The notes: a model not told the origin generated them from the letters alone. A DNA stretch of 64,000 bases from Alisma plantago-aquatica (GCA_963693085.1 OY856410.1:564444906-564508905); one strand, 5' to 3'; positions 8,149 to 22,030 are shown, counted from the first letter of the stretch. Made by a program: numbers and translations.

Positions 8149-11100
8149 TGTTACGACCCCATCTGAGCTTAATTGATAAACTAGGGTTTACCTAGACAAT
8201 TGCAAAGATTAATTGGAATAATCATTCTTGAAATCTAATTAATGACGATAACACAATTAGGATGTTTTAACTATGATAAGAAGTCTAAATATTCTTTTGT
8301 CTTGAGAATTAGGGTTTGAGAAACATAAACCCTAATCGGCCCCAAATAGGGTTTTAATGATGCATGAATACAGAATTTGATAAGTAGAATGTCTCACTAA
8401 ATGATTTTTACTATTTTATTTGTAACTCGGATTTACTTAAAATTTGGCTATGATTTGGATATATAAAATGTAAACAATATTGAAAAATATCAGAATTTTT
8501 GAAGAATGCTCTGACCTGTTTGTCGGTCGAGTTTCAAACTCGGCCGATCACATTTCCAGAATTTTACAGCAGTGTGGTAATTGAATTTTATCTTTTTATT
8601 GGTATATCCAATTGATCTCAAATTTTAACTGTGCCTGAAAAACACAGTTTTAGACACTCTGTTAAATTGGAATAATTTTTGGATGACTTTTGAATCCCTA
8701 CAGTAAGGGTGTCGGTCGAGTTTGTGCAGGACAAACTCGGCCGAATATATTGCAGACTGCAATATAGTAGTGCACTGTTCTATTTTTAATTATTTATTGG
8801 TAACTCCAAATGATCTCAAATTTTAACTGAAGCTTTATAGATCAATTATAAATAACGTGCTAAATTCCCATAATTGGTGTAGAATGTTTGGTCTCTGCAA
8901 TAAACGAATTACAGTAACTTTTGTATAACTGAATATTCAGCCTATATAATTAAAGTTAAGTGTTGGGTCAATATGCAATTCACCCAAGCAGCTCAATTGA
9001 CTTATATGAGAAACCACACACACACACAGCTCTCATTCTTCGTCATTCACTCTAGAGAAACGAAAATCTAGAGAGAGAGGGAGAGTTAGGGCTTGAGTGA
9101 AGAAAGTGGGGGAATTGCTGAATTAGGGTTCTGCGGTCCCAAGAGTGGTGAAATCAAGTAAGTTCGGATTCCTTGCATAGACTTTTATGGTGAATCTACT
9201 CTCTCATGTAAAGATTCCGTCCTTGCTCCGATTTGATCCAAGAGGATGTCGAAATTCCCTCTTTTCTCACCCTTTCTTCATAATCCCTCATTTTCAAGGT
9301 TCCCCAGTTGAATGGAAGAAGAATTGGGAGATTTGCTAGGGATTTGATAGGAATTCGAGATTCCCTGAGTTGAGCTGCAGTTGTGAGGTTTTTTCACACC
9401 TTAGGGTGAGTGGGTTCTTCCTTCAAACATTCTAATGCACGAATTTGATTATGACATCCAAATCCCTAAATGCTTAGCATGTGAATTCTAAATCCTGAAT
9501 TGTCTGTTTGATTTAAGTTATTGTAAATTGATATGATACGGATTCCTTCTTTGTTTGAATGACTTTTTGATGGTAGATTCATATCAGATACGTATACAAC
9601 ACTTCTTAGTGAGAATGCTTTTCAGATTTATATCAAATGATGTAATTAGGGTTTAACCTAATTGAGACGTCACTAGTGTTTCAACCTTATTGAAAAGGAC
9701 TAGTAATCCTATAAGTGGTTAGGATGTATCTCATGGGTTATCTTAATTGAATTTTATTCTTGATACATGATATCTCAGTAAATGATATGGAAAATCTAAA
9801 TTTAGTTAAGTTTCCATGATTTCATATCTATATTGATTATATAAGATTTGTTGGAAACAGTCTTTATTTAGTGAATGCTTATATCGTATGAGATCATGAT
9901 AAGAGCCATTTGACAAGTGAATGAGGCAAATGCAACCCTAAGAGTAGGGTGTTGGCATGTGATGAATGAATAAGGCATATGAAACCCTAAGGATGGGGTG
10001 CTCAATGAGTCATGATATGGTAATATGAAAGGTCTCGATATGAGATGTGGTGATGCTTAATTGTTGAATTGTATGTTTCTAGTGCATTTAACTTTATATG
10101 CTTGTTCTCTCTGAGTTGATATCTACATACTGCAGGGCTTCTTATTTTCAATACATATCTCGTAAATTGCAGGTAATGAGATATGACATGCCCTAGAAAG
10201 GGATGTTACTGAGACATGGTATATGTTGAATACATGAGCTATGATATTTATCTGTTGATTAATTAATAGACCTAGATGCCCTAACACCGTAGAACCCCTT
10301 AGGCGGGTCTGCAACTTTGGGCCGAAACTCGTGTTGCAACATCATCCGTGCTTGTGTCGCGGACAAACGAGGAAAGAGAGAGGCAGTGTCTAACAACAAT
10401 CGTGCTTGTGTCACGATGGCACTGCGATAACAAAAGAAAACTTGGTTATCTAACACCATTCGTGCTTGTGTCACGAAGGTAACCCTGTGACTCTCCGCCG
10501 ATGTACTCAGGTTAAAGGAGAAGTTGGGAGCACACGTGGTTGTGCAGCACACGTGGTTGTGCGTTGAGGCCGTAGAGCCTGGGTCCTGTGCAGACCAGGA
10601 CGAGTAGTCAGACTTAGCACTTCCCGGGTGTGTCGCTAAGTCTTGTACGTTGGACCGTAGCATGAACTTGTTGCGGATCTTCATATGCAGAGTACACTGT
10701 ATATGTTTAGGGCATAATCTAAAATATGATCATATAGGTTCACAGAGTTCTTTATAAATGAAAGAGTTAAGGAAGACTAAAAGCATAGTCTTCTAGTGGT
10801 TATTCTTTGGATGCAGTATTTACATTCTTTGTTATTTCAATTATATTGTTTTAGAACTTAATTGAATTTTATTCTTGATATATTTATTGCTGTTAAATTT
10901 CATATCGTTTATTCAAATTATATCTGAAATCACATTAGTGCATTAGTCTGTTTCCATGAAGTACTCATTCACTGAGCGAGTAGGCTCACCCCTCTACTCA
11001 AACATTTTTAGGGTTAATCGCGTGGACTTGAAGATGATCAGAGCGTCAGAGTAGATCTGCCACAGGAGTCAAGTATGAGATTAGTTGAGTCAGTCAGTCC

Positions 11101-11434
11101 TTGTCACTCTAGATCCTCAGTAAGAGTTAAGAGAGAGAGTTGTAATTACAATGTGTAATATTGTTCCTCTTTGATATGTATGCTAATTACAAGTTTCATG
11201 TGCATAATGTGTGAGAGACATCATGAATGTTTATACATGTATCTTTACTATTAAAGTTTGATTAGTAAAGGAAATGTTCAGATTCCCTTGTTAAGATGTT
11301 TTATGTGGTTCAATGCGAAGAAACAAGAGTTTTTAAGAAAAGAAAAAGTTAAGGGTGTTCTTTGTGTTAAATATAAATCCTATCTTATGCCCTAATCTCA
11401 TGATTTGAGGAAATTGTGAGATCGGGGTGTAACA
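8149..11434 (+). repeat. Element A, LTR 2 (middle LTR)
   Basis: This is a 3286-bp LTR shared by both internal domains. It serves as 3' LTR of the first unit and 5' LTR of the second. It is flanked by a purine tract on the left and a primer site on the right, with no target duplication. The TATA box is at 8943-8949. It carries the same 24-bp patch as LTR 1 (10857-10880). Confidence 0.93.
10294..10705 (+). other. Hairpin-dense domain, LTR 2
   Basis: Same architecture as in LTR 1. The outer stem of module 1 starts at 10328. The last stem is CATATGCAG with CTGTATATG, a change that keeps pairing through G-U. Confidence 0.7.
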
Positions 11435-11437
11435 GCT

Positions 11438-11449
11438 TGGTATCAGAGC
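11438..11449 (+). other. Primer-binding site of internal domain 2
   Basis: TGGTATCAGAGC lies three bases after LTR 2, in the same arrangement as at 5013. Confidence 0.9.
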
Positions 11450-11993
11450 TTAGGGTGAGTTGTCAAGGACCATTAAGTTAGTAAGTTAGAGTCCTATGTG
11501 TGGTAGATAGGAGATGTATGATGTTAGCTTTGGGGATTTGAGTATTTGGATATCCTGGCCCGATATCTGAGTACTTGGATCAGCCAGTACAAGCTACTCT
11601 GTCTATTCTCTCACGTATACCCTGGCCAGGTATACAGTGGAAGAATGGGCTAGAGATGAACCCTAGAAATGTTAGGGTTAGAAAATGAGAAAAGAAACAA
11701 GAATTAAGAGCATAAATGTAAAAAAGAGATAGAACTTACATTTCATAATGTTGTTTTTGTTGGAAATGTACAGAAATGCTCTTATATGTTTGAATTGAAA
11801 TATTCAATACTTTGAAATATGGGTCTTTAATATTTGTTGTACACTATGCAATTGTAGCATTTATTGATTTCATTCTTTGTAACAAGTAGACTAGAATTGA
11901 CCTTTGAATGAGCTTTTGTTTCTATGGTTTTGCCCGCTGATTCGAGTGAAATTGACATCAGCAGGTCTGTTTAGGTTTTCAGTCTGTACACAA

Positions 11994-12190
11994 TTCGGCC
12001 GAGTTGTATGTGGTTCGGCCGAGTTTCCTTAATAGGCAATCGAACAGCAAACTGATCGGCCGAGTTGTATGTAATTCGGCCGAGTTTCCTTTTTCAGGAA
12101 ATCAAACAGAAAGTTGATCGGCCGAGTTTCAAGCGGATCGACCGAGTTGTGAAGCAATCAGCCGAGTTTCTGACCAATCGGCCGAGTTTC
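11994..12190 (+). repeat. TCGGCCGAGTT motif array, internal domain 2
   Basis: Eight copies stand in the same order and spacing as in internal domain 1. Point changes (for example GGATCGACCGAG) fall at different copies than in domain 1. Confidence 0.88.
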
Positions 12191-14560
12191 TGAGCTGTGA
12201 GTGGCAGTTCAGGAAGAATGTAATCCTTTGTAGTTCCTGGCTTCAGGACTCCAGGTTTGGCCTGGTCCGGTTGGCAGGATGCGTTATTAGGATCTAATGA
12301 ATCCTATCAATAGCATAATAAGAATAGAATTGGAATAATTAGACCCACATCAGAATAAGAATGTACATACGGTAAGATGTTGAAACAGATGGGCAAGATC
12401 AGAACAACTAAGAATTAGTTGAAACTGATATTTGAGGTTCAACTTTGGGGTCTCAAATGTGAAACCCTTAATTGGGAATAATAGAACATGATATGAAGCT
12501 CATAATCAGTTTATTGGTTAATTTTGCATGAACTATACATATGAAATATAGAAAAGATATGTGAAATGTATGTATGTATGGTTCAAGATAACAAGAATCA
12601 ATCATGAAGAATGAATCATATAATAGCGTATAATGCTTTTATGAACTCTAAAGCAAAGGCTAAGTAGAAGAATAGAGTGAGCTTTCAATAGGTCCATAAA
12701 AGTAAAAAGGATCGTATGAACATGTAATTCATAAGACTAGAACAACAAACTAGTTTCTAAGCAAAGAACATAGGTGTAGTTTAATGAATGAATAAGTCAT
12801 ATAAAGGTGGACTGTATTCAGAAGAGAAAAACTTGATTGAAAGAGAAACTATGTTTGACCCATGCATGATCCACTTGATGTAAAAATGAAGAATATGTAA
12901 TGTATTCAACATGAGTAAAAACTAATAGAAGGACTATTAATTTAGAATGTTAACTTCACAATAGTATAAAGATAAAGGTGGAAATATGTGCAACATGGTA
13001 TACATGGCCATACATATGAATAAGAAACATGGTCATAAGAGAAAAATTTAGAATTTAAGATGACGGGTTAAAGAGTAGTATATGGTAAGAGGACTATGAA
13101 ACGTAAGAAAGGGTTTGAAATATGATGGAAAAGTTATAAATAAAGAGGTTGTGAGATTCAAGCAAGTGCTAATTAATCAAATATCTCTGTTGATAACTAA
13201 GTTAATCTACATACGAGAATGTATTAAGGGAATGTTTGAATACAAGTATTCCAAGTCTTAAAATCATCTTCTCTTTCATATATTCCTTAATGAGAGCAAG
13301 GTGGGAATGAAATGATAAGAGAAAATGAATCATATATGATGCATAACTACCTTGGTAGGGTCATCTAGTGAATGTAATAGTGATATACAGTATGATGAAG
13401 TGCGATAAGAAATAAATTCTTATGTGATAGCAAGAATGATGAATAATCTATTCCTATCTTAAATGCTTCAATGCTAATGATGTTTATTGTATATAATCAT
13501 ATGAAAAGGATAGGTAGAAAAAAGTAAAGAAGTAATGAATGAGAAGAGAGATATGGGAAAACACTAGCTTTGTGTAATATGTGAATTTGTTTTTACATGT
13601 ATGATTTGTTGAAGGCATATTAGGGTATGAAAGTTGGTTCTACATATGATTTCAGTGTATGTGTGCAAGCTATATGTTAAACTAAAGGCGTACGATAGTT
13701 GTAGTAATTCGTACCAGATATGCATCCTAGTATTGTGTATTTGTAATATGGTGATACAGTTTGGATGATGACGGAATACATGGAGTGATATCATGAACAA
13801 GGTAGTCAAACTTATTCACTCATATTAATAGAAAAGGGATGATAATCAGATTGTCTGGACAAGTAACCCTAATGAGGTGTAGCTTGTTATAACTAGCTCT
13901 AATATAATTGAGTGATGATAATTGAGTATGATTAATGCTTGAATGACTGATACAATTGTGGATTACCTTATTACTGATGTTGAAACTCTAAAATCATATA
14001 ATATGATGGTTACACTTTGAATTGTGTGTGGGCCCATAACCCACAGGTCCCAGGATCGAAACAGGATAGTATGGAATGAAGTGGTAATGCTTCACCTCAT
14101 GCATCCATGACCCAATGGGGATGCCAAGAGTAGTATTGTGCAATTGATTGTTGAATCTAGTCTTTTAATTCAAGACTGTTTTGCTATCTGAGTAGCATGT
14201 TATTAAAGTTTAAAACAGCATGGTGAACTTGCTTTTGTCACTTAAAGATGATACAGAACAATAGAACTCTCTGAACAGCATAAGTTGAGATAGTTGTATC
14301 AGAGTATCAGAGTTGCGCAGTGAAAGCGTGGTGGTTTATCTTTACATTCTATGTTTGACTGTGGCATAAAGAATTTGCTTGATATCATTGAGAACTATTT
14401 GAAATATGTTGTGATTTAGTAAAGAATTAAAAGATCTAATGTTGAAAACTACATTCAGGTATGAAATACAAGAGTATAATGACATGGAAGGCTTTAGAAG
14501 CTTAGAATAACCTTGAATGTATCTTTCTTGTAGGTTTATGTTTCGAGGACGAAACATTCT

Positions 14561-14573
14561 AAGGGGGGGAGAG
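14561..14573 (+). other. Polypurine tract before LTR 3
   Basis: AAGGGGGGGAGAG, one G longer than at 8136, is again preceded by the GAGGACGAAAC segment. Confidence 0.85.
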
Positions 14574-14574
14574 T

Positions 14575-17500
14575 TGTTACGACCCCATCTGAGCTTAATT
14601 GATAAACTAGGGTTTACCTAGACAATTGCAAAGATTAATTGGAATAATCATTCTTGAAATCTAATTAATGATGATAACAAAATTAGGATGTTTTAACTAT
14701 GATAAGAAGTCTAAATATTCTTTTGTCTTGAGAATTAGGGTTTGAGAAACATAAACCCTAATCGGCCCAAAATAGGGTTTTAATGATGCATGAATACAGA
14801 ATTTGATAAGTAGAATGTCTCACTAAATGATTTTTAGCATTTTATTTGTAGCTCGGATTTACTTAAAATTTGGATATGATTTGGATATATAAAATGTGAA
14901 CAATATTTGAAAATATCAGAATTTTTGAAGAATGCTCTGACCTGTTTGTCGGTCGAGTTTCAAACTCGGCCGATCACATTTCCAGAATTTTACAGCAGTG
15001 TGGTAATTGAATTTTATCTTTTTATTGGTATATCCAATTGATCTCAAATTTTAACTGTGCCTGAAAAACACAGTTTTAGACACTCTGTTAAATTGGCATA
15101 ATTTTTGGATGACTTTTGAATCCCTACAGAAAGGGTGTCGGTCGAGTTTGTGCAGGACAAACTCGGCCGAATATATTGCAGACTGCAATATAGCAGTGCA
15201 CTGTTCTATTTTTAATTATTTATTCGTAAAACCAAATGATCTCAAATTTTAACTGAAGCTTTATAGATCAATTATAAATAACTTGTTAAATTCCCATAAT
15301 TTTTGGAGAATGTTTGATCTCTAAAATAAACGAATTACAGTAACTTTTGTATAACTGAATATTCAGCCTATATAATTAAAGTTAAGTGTTGGGTCAATAT
15401 GCAATTGACCCAAGCAGCTCAATTGACTTATATGAGCAACCACACACACACACAGATCTCATTCTTCGTCATTCACTCTAGAGAAACGAAAATCTAGAGA
15501 GAGAGGGAGAGTTAGGGCTTGAGTGAAGAAAGTGGGGGAATTGCTGAATTAGGGTTCTGCGGTCCCAAGAGTGGTGAAATCAAGTAAGTTCGGATTCCTT
15601 GCATAGACTTTTATGGTGAATCTACTCTCTCATGTCAAGATTCCGTCATTGCTCTGATTTGATCCAAGAGGATGTCAAAATTCCCTCTTTTCTCACCCTT
15701 TCTTCATAATCCCTCATTTTCAAGGTTCCCGAGTTGAATGGAAGACGAATTGGGAGATTTGCTAGGGATTTGATAGGAATTCGAGATTCCCTGAGTTGAG
15801 CTGCAGTTGTGAGGTGTTTTCACACCTTAGGGTGAGTGGGTTCTTCCTTCAAACATTCTAATGCACGAATTTGATTATGACATCCAAATCCCTAAATGCT
15901 TAGCATGTGAATTCTAAATCCTGAATTGTCCGTTTGATTTAAGTTATTGTAAATTGATATGATACGGATTCCTTCTTTGTTTGAATGACTTTTTGATGGT
16001 AGATTCATATCAGATACGTATACAACACTTCTTAGTGAGAATGCTTTTCAGATTTATATCAAATGATGTAATTAGGGTTTAACCTAATTGAGACGTCACT
16101 AGTGTTTCAACCTTATTGAAAAGGACTAGTAATCCTATAAGTGGTTAGGATGTATCTCATGGGTTATCTTAATTGAATTTTATTCTTGATACATGATATC
16201 TCAGTAAATGATATGGAAAATCTAAATTTAGTTAAGTTTCCATGATTTCATATCTATATTGATTATATAAGATTTGTTGGAAACAGTCTTTATTTAGTGA
16301 ATGCTTATATCGTATGAGATCATGATAAGAGCCATGTGACAAGTGAATGAGGCAAATGCAACCCTAAGAGTAGGGTGTTGGCATGTGATGAATGAATAAG
16401 GCATATGAAACCCTAAGGATGGGGTGCTCAATGAGTCATACTATGGTAATATGAAAGGTCTCGATATGAGATGTGGTGATGCTTAATTGTTGAATTGTAT
16501 GTTTCTAATGCATTTAACTTTACATGCTTGTTCTCTCTGAGTTGATATCTACATACTGCAGGGCTTCTTATTTTCAATACATATCTCGTAAATTGCAGGT
16601 AATGAGATATGACATGCCCTAGAAAGGGATGTTACTGAGACATGGTATATGTTGAATACATGAGCTATGATATTTATCTGTTGATTAATTAATAGACCTA
16701 GATGCCCTAACACCGTAGAACCCCTTAGACGGGTCTGAAACTTTGGGGTGAAACTCGTGTTGCAACATCATCCGTGCTTGTGTCGCGGACAAACGAGGAA
16801 AGAGAGAGGCAGTGTCTAACAACAATCGTGCTTGTGTCACGATGGCACTGCGATAACAAAAGAAAACTTGGTTATCTAACACCATTCGTGCTTGTGTCAC
16901 GAAGGTAACCCTGTGACTCTCCGCCGGTGTACTCAGATTAAAGGAGAAGTCGGGAGCACACGTGGTTGTGCAGCACACGTGGTTGTGCGTTGAGGCCGTA
17001 GAGCCTGGGTCCTGTGCAGACCAGGACGAGTAGTCAGACTTAGCACTTCCCGGGTGTGTCGCTAAGTCTTGTACGGTGGGACCGTAGCATGAACTTGCTG
17101 CGGATCTTCATATGCAAAGTACACTGCATATGTTTAGGGCATAATCTAAAATATGATCATATAGGTTCACAGAGTTCTTTATAAATGAAAGAGTTAAGGA
17201 AGACTAAAAGCATAGTCTTCTAGTGGTTATTCTTTGGATGCAGTATTTACATTCTTTGTTATTTCAATTATATTGTTTTAGAACTGCTCAGTGTAGTATT
17301 TATTGTTGTTAAATTTCATATCGTTTATTCAAATTATATCTAAAATCACATTAGTGCATTAGTCTGTTTCCATGAAGTACTCATTCACTGAGCGAGTAGG
17401 CTCACCCCTCTACTTAAACATTTTTAGGGTTAATCGCGTGGACTTGAAGATGATCAGAGCGTCAGAGTAGATCTGCCACAGGAGTCAAGTATGAGATTAG

Positions 17501-17850
17501 TTGAGTCAGTTGGTCCTTGTCACTCTAGATCCTCAGTAAGAGTTAAGAGAGAGAGTTGTAATTACAATGTGTAATATTGTTCCTCTTTGATATGTATGCT
17601 AATTACAAGTTTCATGTGCATAATGTGTGAGAGACATCATGAATGTTTATACATGTATCTTTACTATTAAAGTTTGATTAGTAAAGGAAATGTTCAGATT
17701 CCCTTGTTAAGATGTTTTATGTGGTTCAATGCGAAGAAACAAGAGTTTTTAAGAAAAGAAAAAGTTAAGGGTGTTCTTTGTGTTAAATATAAATCCTATA
17801 TTACGCCCTAATCTCATGATTTGAGGAAATTGTGAGATCGGGGTGTAACA
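14575..17850 (+). repeat. Element A, LTR 3 (3' LTR)
   Basis: This is a 3276-bp LTR with TG...CA ends and the TATA box at 15369-15375. It differs from LTR 1 and LTR 2 at 17286-17298, where it has the GCTCAGTGTAGTA version shared with element B. The three LTRs therefore did not all descend from one identical pair. Confidence 0.93.
16720..17132 (+). other. Hairpin-dense domain, LTR 3
   Basis: Same succession of hairpins, with module 1 from 16754. The last stem has one mismatch (CATATGCAA). Confidence 0.7.
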
Positions 17851-17855
17851 CTAAG
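17851..17855. repeat. Target-site duplication CTAAG, right copy
   Basis: Identical to 1719-1723. Confidence 0.93.
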
Positions 17856-18150
17856 AGTGTATTCACTTAATGAGATATGAATATGTACATGTAGGGAGAT
17901 ACTTAGTGGTTAATTGTAATCCAAGCTAGGTGTTCTAGTCAATCATGTTCATTATTGACTCTGATGGGTAGTTGATAATTTGGAAACCAGACAACACTTC
18001 TTAATAATGTCGAATGCACCTTCAATGGTTGGTGGATACCCCTATGTATAGTGTTTTACGTGTGGCCCAGGAACCTGAGTGTATGGTACCTTTTTTGCAC
18101 TCCAATTCTTAAAGAAAGTGTCTTAATGTAAGAAAATATGGTGACAAAGA
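17856..18150. other. Unclassified flank between element A and the copia LTR
   Basis: I see no gene or recognisable repeat here. The copia LTR end cannot be placed exactly, so this may include its last bases. Confidence 0.4.
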
Positions 18151-20006
18151 TGGCAGCCAAAAAAATCTTTCCATATTCTCCATATCCAGAGCATTGCATC
18201 AACAACTATGAACGCAGAAGGAGGGTGTAAGGCATATACATTGTCTAAGAGAAAATCTAGTGACAATCCTTACAACATTGTGGTTCTTTCTCAAGAAGCA
18301 AACAAGTGATCGTTACGGGCATCCTCTTAATGTAGCACCAAGGGCAACTATTGATGGCATTCTCCTAGCATGATGGCAATGACTTCCACGCCACTACTTA
18401 GTCCATGTGGACCACTGAGAACTTCATGTCTTTCTTATAGAACGAATAAGGAGTTTTCCCTTCGTGTTGTCAAGATGCTAGTGTCAACTTTTATCCCCTT
18501 TGTCTATCTCTTCTTGTTATGGGTAAAATGCCTTTGGCTCTCACCTTATAATAATGTTGAGATTAGAATACTTGTCCTATTATCCTTGACCACCCCCATC
18601 CCTCTTTATATAGGAATGGATGGGCTAGAGATTCCTCAAATGCAGGGATATGAGGAGACAAATTGAATGAATTTTGGCAATTGTGAATCATGGGCTCCAA
18701 GTCGGTCAACTGGCACTCCAATAGGTCAATTGGAATGTTTTCCTTTACACAAACATATTGTCTTTTGGTGTGATTATTAATGCATGACATGACGTCGGCA
18801 TCAATCATTGATCTAGTCCTACTAATAAACCAATCAGTCGACTAAACTTTTCAGTAGGTTGACTAGACCCTCCAGTCAGTTGACTCACATTCACAATTGG
18901 TCAAACTCTAGTTAGACAACTGACAAACAATGTTGTTATAGTTTATTACCTAAACACTTTAGTAACCAAGTAACACATTATCCATGAGTAAACTCCTATT
19001 TGTAGAGCATCCTATGTGTGTGACCCTATACATCTCGAATTTCTTTGGTGATGAATGTTCATAACTAGATTATAATGTCACAAACAATGAGTGGTATATA
19101 GCAACTCATCATTGCTAACCAAGTGATTGGAAAGTTGTATAATAACTTCAACCTACACTTTGTTATCATTGTTATGATGGTCTTGTAGTTTCTTTATCTT
19201 AGATATCTAGATCTGAATGTGAGGCATGGAATCGTCATCTTCTTAATACTCAATATATGCTTCTTAAACCAGAGTAGATTGTTGAGATACATGTGAGCTC
19301 ACATATCACGTTATGATTCATACGAACATTGCCATGTATTTATCAATCTCTCTTATCAAGTGGCTAGGATATTAACCCTAAAAGGAGGGATAAATCATGT
19401 CTGCATCACTCACTGTCAATCTCCATGTGTCACAATGTACAGAGGTACCATGTTTTTGGCAACGCTTATTCAAATGTACATTAGATGGAGTCAAAGTTCA
19501 TCAAATGATATGTGATGGGTGTTGCAAATCTAGGTCTAAGAACCACAATCACCACTATCACTTTGAGGGATCATTTTGACTATCATATAATAACTAGATG
19601 TACCACTCTCAAGGTGGGCATGTATGATATATTGTTATCTAACAAGTACCTATGTTTTTGTCTTGATATGATATATCATGACTAATGAGGTTCTATCATC
19701 AAACAACAAACATTCTAATCATATGTATTATTGTTGTCTATTTAGCTTCCACAGAAATATCTAACTAAGGACATAACAAGAATGTATATATTCTTATCAC
19801 ACATATGATCTCATTGTTTAGGACCTCAACTTGAATACATATGTCATTGAGTAACATCGTTCTTTAGACATACATTATGTTATATCATTATCTCATAACT
19901 GAAACAAAATAAAATAGATGGAATTGTCTTTATTATTTATCAAATCAATTACTTATGTCTCATTACAAACATCAGGTGAGTACATCTTTAGGCATACATA
20001 CCAATA
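18150..20006 (-). repeat. Ty1-copia 3' LTR, copy 1 (about 1.9 kb)
   Basis: The upper edge is set by the reverse complement of a TNTTGGTATG start next to a purine tract (reads CTCCTAGTT at 20010-20018 on the plus strand), directly after the RNase H remnant. The lower edge is approximate, from alignment with the copy near 48000. A TATA box in minus orientation (CTATATAAAGAGG) lies near 18601-18615. The U5-side half holds repeated GTCRACTGG-like words (18690-18910). Size and start resemble Angela/BARE-type LTRs. It also aligns with 41055-42490. Confidence 0.7.
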
Positions 20007-20027
20007 GACTCCTAGTTGCGCTTAGAG

Positions 20028-22030
20028 CCAATCACCCATGAATCTTATCCCAAGTGATCTAACACGAACATCATGCTTTTGTTGTGAAAGTGCTTTTGTC
20101 AGCGGGTCAACAATATTGCTTTCAGTCGGTACTCTATAAATTCTCACATCTCCTCATTGTACAATCTCTCATATGAGATGGAAGTGTCAAAGTATGTGCT
20201 TGGAACGTTGACGCAGTCTAGGTTCACTAGCTTGTGAAAATGATCCATTTCTAACATAGTACAACATTGCTACATTACAAATGCTCGAAAGCATTTCAAG
20301 TTCACTGATGAACTTCTTAATCCAAACATATTCCTTTGTTGTACTCAAGGAAGCAATGTACTCGGCTTCCATTGTATAATCAGAACATGTTTCTTGCTTG
20401 GAACGTTTCCAACTCAAGACTCTATTGTTAAGGCAAAACATAAATCTAGACTACGATTGATAATAATTTTTAACAGTTTAGAAGCTTGCATCCGTGTAAA
20501 CCTTTACACCTAACTCTTCCTCACTACCTTAAACAAGGAACTGATCCTTAGTCCTTCTCAAGTACTCAAGTACATTCTTTACAATAGTTCAATGACTCTG
20601 ACTAGGATCTGACTGATATATATTTGTCATGCTCAAGGCATACAAGAAATCTGCGTGAGTACATAACATTGCATACATGATAGATCCAACTACATATGCA
20701 TATGGCATCTTACTCATATGTTCCCATTCTTCATAAGAATTGGGAAACTGGGCCTTAGAGAGGCTAATTGTGGTACATTGACAAATTCCCTCTCTTTGAA
20801 TCTTGCATGATGAACCTCTTTAGCACTTTGTCAATTTATGTACTCTAGCTTGGGCCAAGAAGCCTTCCAGATCTATCTTTATAGATTTTGATTCCTAAGA
20901 TATAGGATGATTTGCCTAAGTCCTTCATAGAGAAGGTACTTCTGAACCAGTTATTTACCACTTCTAGGGTAGGGATCTCATTTCCATCAATAGTATGTCA
21001 TCTACATATAATATGAGGAATTAACTATGCTCCCAATAACCTTCTTGCATACACAAAATTCATCTTTGTTTTGACTAAAGCCAAAATCTTTGACTGCCTT
21101 CTCAAGTCTATGATTTCATCTCTGAGATGCTTGATTTAATCCTTAGATTGAAGTTTGTAGCTTATAGGATTTATTTGCATCTTTTTGATATAGAAAACCT
21201 TTAGGTTGTTTCATGTACACATACTCGAGAAGATTTATGCTAAGGAAAGTGGTTTTAACATCTATTTATCAAATCTCATAGTCATAATAAAATGCAATGG
21301 GAAGCATGATCCTGATGGATTTAACCATGGCAAATGGTGAAAAGGTTTTGTCATGGTCAACACCTTGAACTTGTCTAAAATCTTCTATAACTAATATGTC
21401 CTTATAGGTTCATACATTACCATCCATGTCGGTCTTATTCTTGAAGGCCCACTTGCACCCTATGGATTTTTCTCCTTCAATGGATCCACCAAGGTCCATA
21501 CCTTGTTGGTGTACATGGAGTCCATCTGAGATCTCATTGCATCAAGCCATTTCTTAGAATATGGTCCCTCGATAGATTCTAGGTAGTTTTTTGGCTCTTC
21601 GTCAATGACCAACTCACCTCCTTCTTGAGTCATAAGATAACCAGATCTTTCACACTCAAGTTATGTCCTACTATATCTACGATGTTCTTGAGTTACATGA
21701 GGAACTTGATATTCTACAACATTTTGTGAGTCTACTTCTTCCTTATGTACCTCTAGAGGTCCAATATTTTCTTTTCGGTCTTGAACCTTATTGACTTCTA
21801 CTTTCTTGCCACTGATTCCTTTAGAAATAAATCTCTTTTGTAGAGATAACGCATCCCTAGAAACAAACACTTTGTTGTCAGATGGTTTATTCAAGTAATA
21901 TCTCGTGGTTTCCCTAGGATATGTAACAAAATAATATTTATGTGATCTAGAACCAAGGCTTTCATGAAACATTTTTCTCCCTTAAACTTTACATCACCAA
22001 ATATTCATAAAAGACATATTGGGATTCATC
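20028..22030 (-). pseudogene. Ty1-copia pol remnant: integrase tail, reverse transcriptase, RNase H (copy 1)
   Basis: This reads right to left. An integrase C-terminal segment (about 21661-21972) has the copia pattern of a tyrosine-rich YYLNKPSDNKVF stretch followed by FISKGISG. A reverse-transcriptase region follows with YVDD encoded at 20997-21008. An RNase H segment (about 20187-20441) has SWKRSKQET, EAEYIA and a terminal RQRSKHIL. A purine tract and the 3' LTR come next. Stops and frameshifts separate these pieces, so no protein can be made. The match breaks off near 22030, where unrelated sequence begins. Gag, protease and the integrase core are missing. It is closely related to the copy at 61590-64000 (same lineage, likely Angela). 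Confidence 0.85.

Larger units (their letters stand above)
11435..14574 (+). mobile_element. Element A, internal domain 2 (non-coding)
   Basis: This 3140-bp interior is close to identical with internal domain 1, differing by scattered substitutions. The primer site is at 11438-11449, the TCGGCCGAGTT array at 11994-12190 and the purine tract at 14561-14573. No retroelement protein is encoded. Confidence 0.88.
1724..17850 (+). mobile_element. LARD-like element A, tandem form LTR-int-LTR-int-LTR
   Basis: This unit has three LTRs of about 3.28 kb (1724-5009, 8149-11434, 14575-17850) separated by two internal domains of about 3.14 kb. Each LTR starts TGTTACGACCCC and ends GGGGTGTAACA. Each internal domain starts with a primer-binding site (TGGTATCAGAGC) and ends in a purine tract. 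No frame in either internal domain encodes gag, protease, integrase or reverse transcriptase, so the element is non-autonomous. Long LTRs around a long non-coding interior fit the class called large retrotransposon derivatives (LARDs). The GAGGACGAA segment before the purine tract and the iMet-type primer site point to a Ty3-gypsy Tekay/Del-like helper (inference). The 5-bp CTAAG duplication flanks only the outer ends. Confidence 0.93.

Noticed and set aside
10259..10684. 141-codon minus-strand open frame across the LTR 2 hairpin domain, with repeated TQARM/LLD segments
   Set aside because: It is the antisense reading of the tandem hairpin modules. It is interrupted in LTR 1, shorter in LTR 3 and absent in element B, so it is not conserved as protein.
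13564..13809. 81-codon minus-strand frame shared by both element A interiors
   Set aside because: It is antisense. In element B it is altered in start, frame and end. Its composition is typical of AT-rich non-coding DNA.
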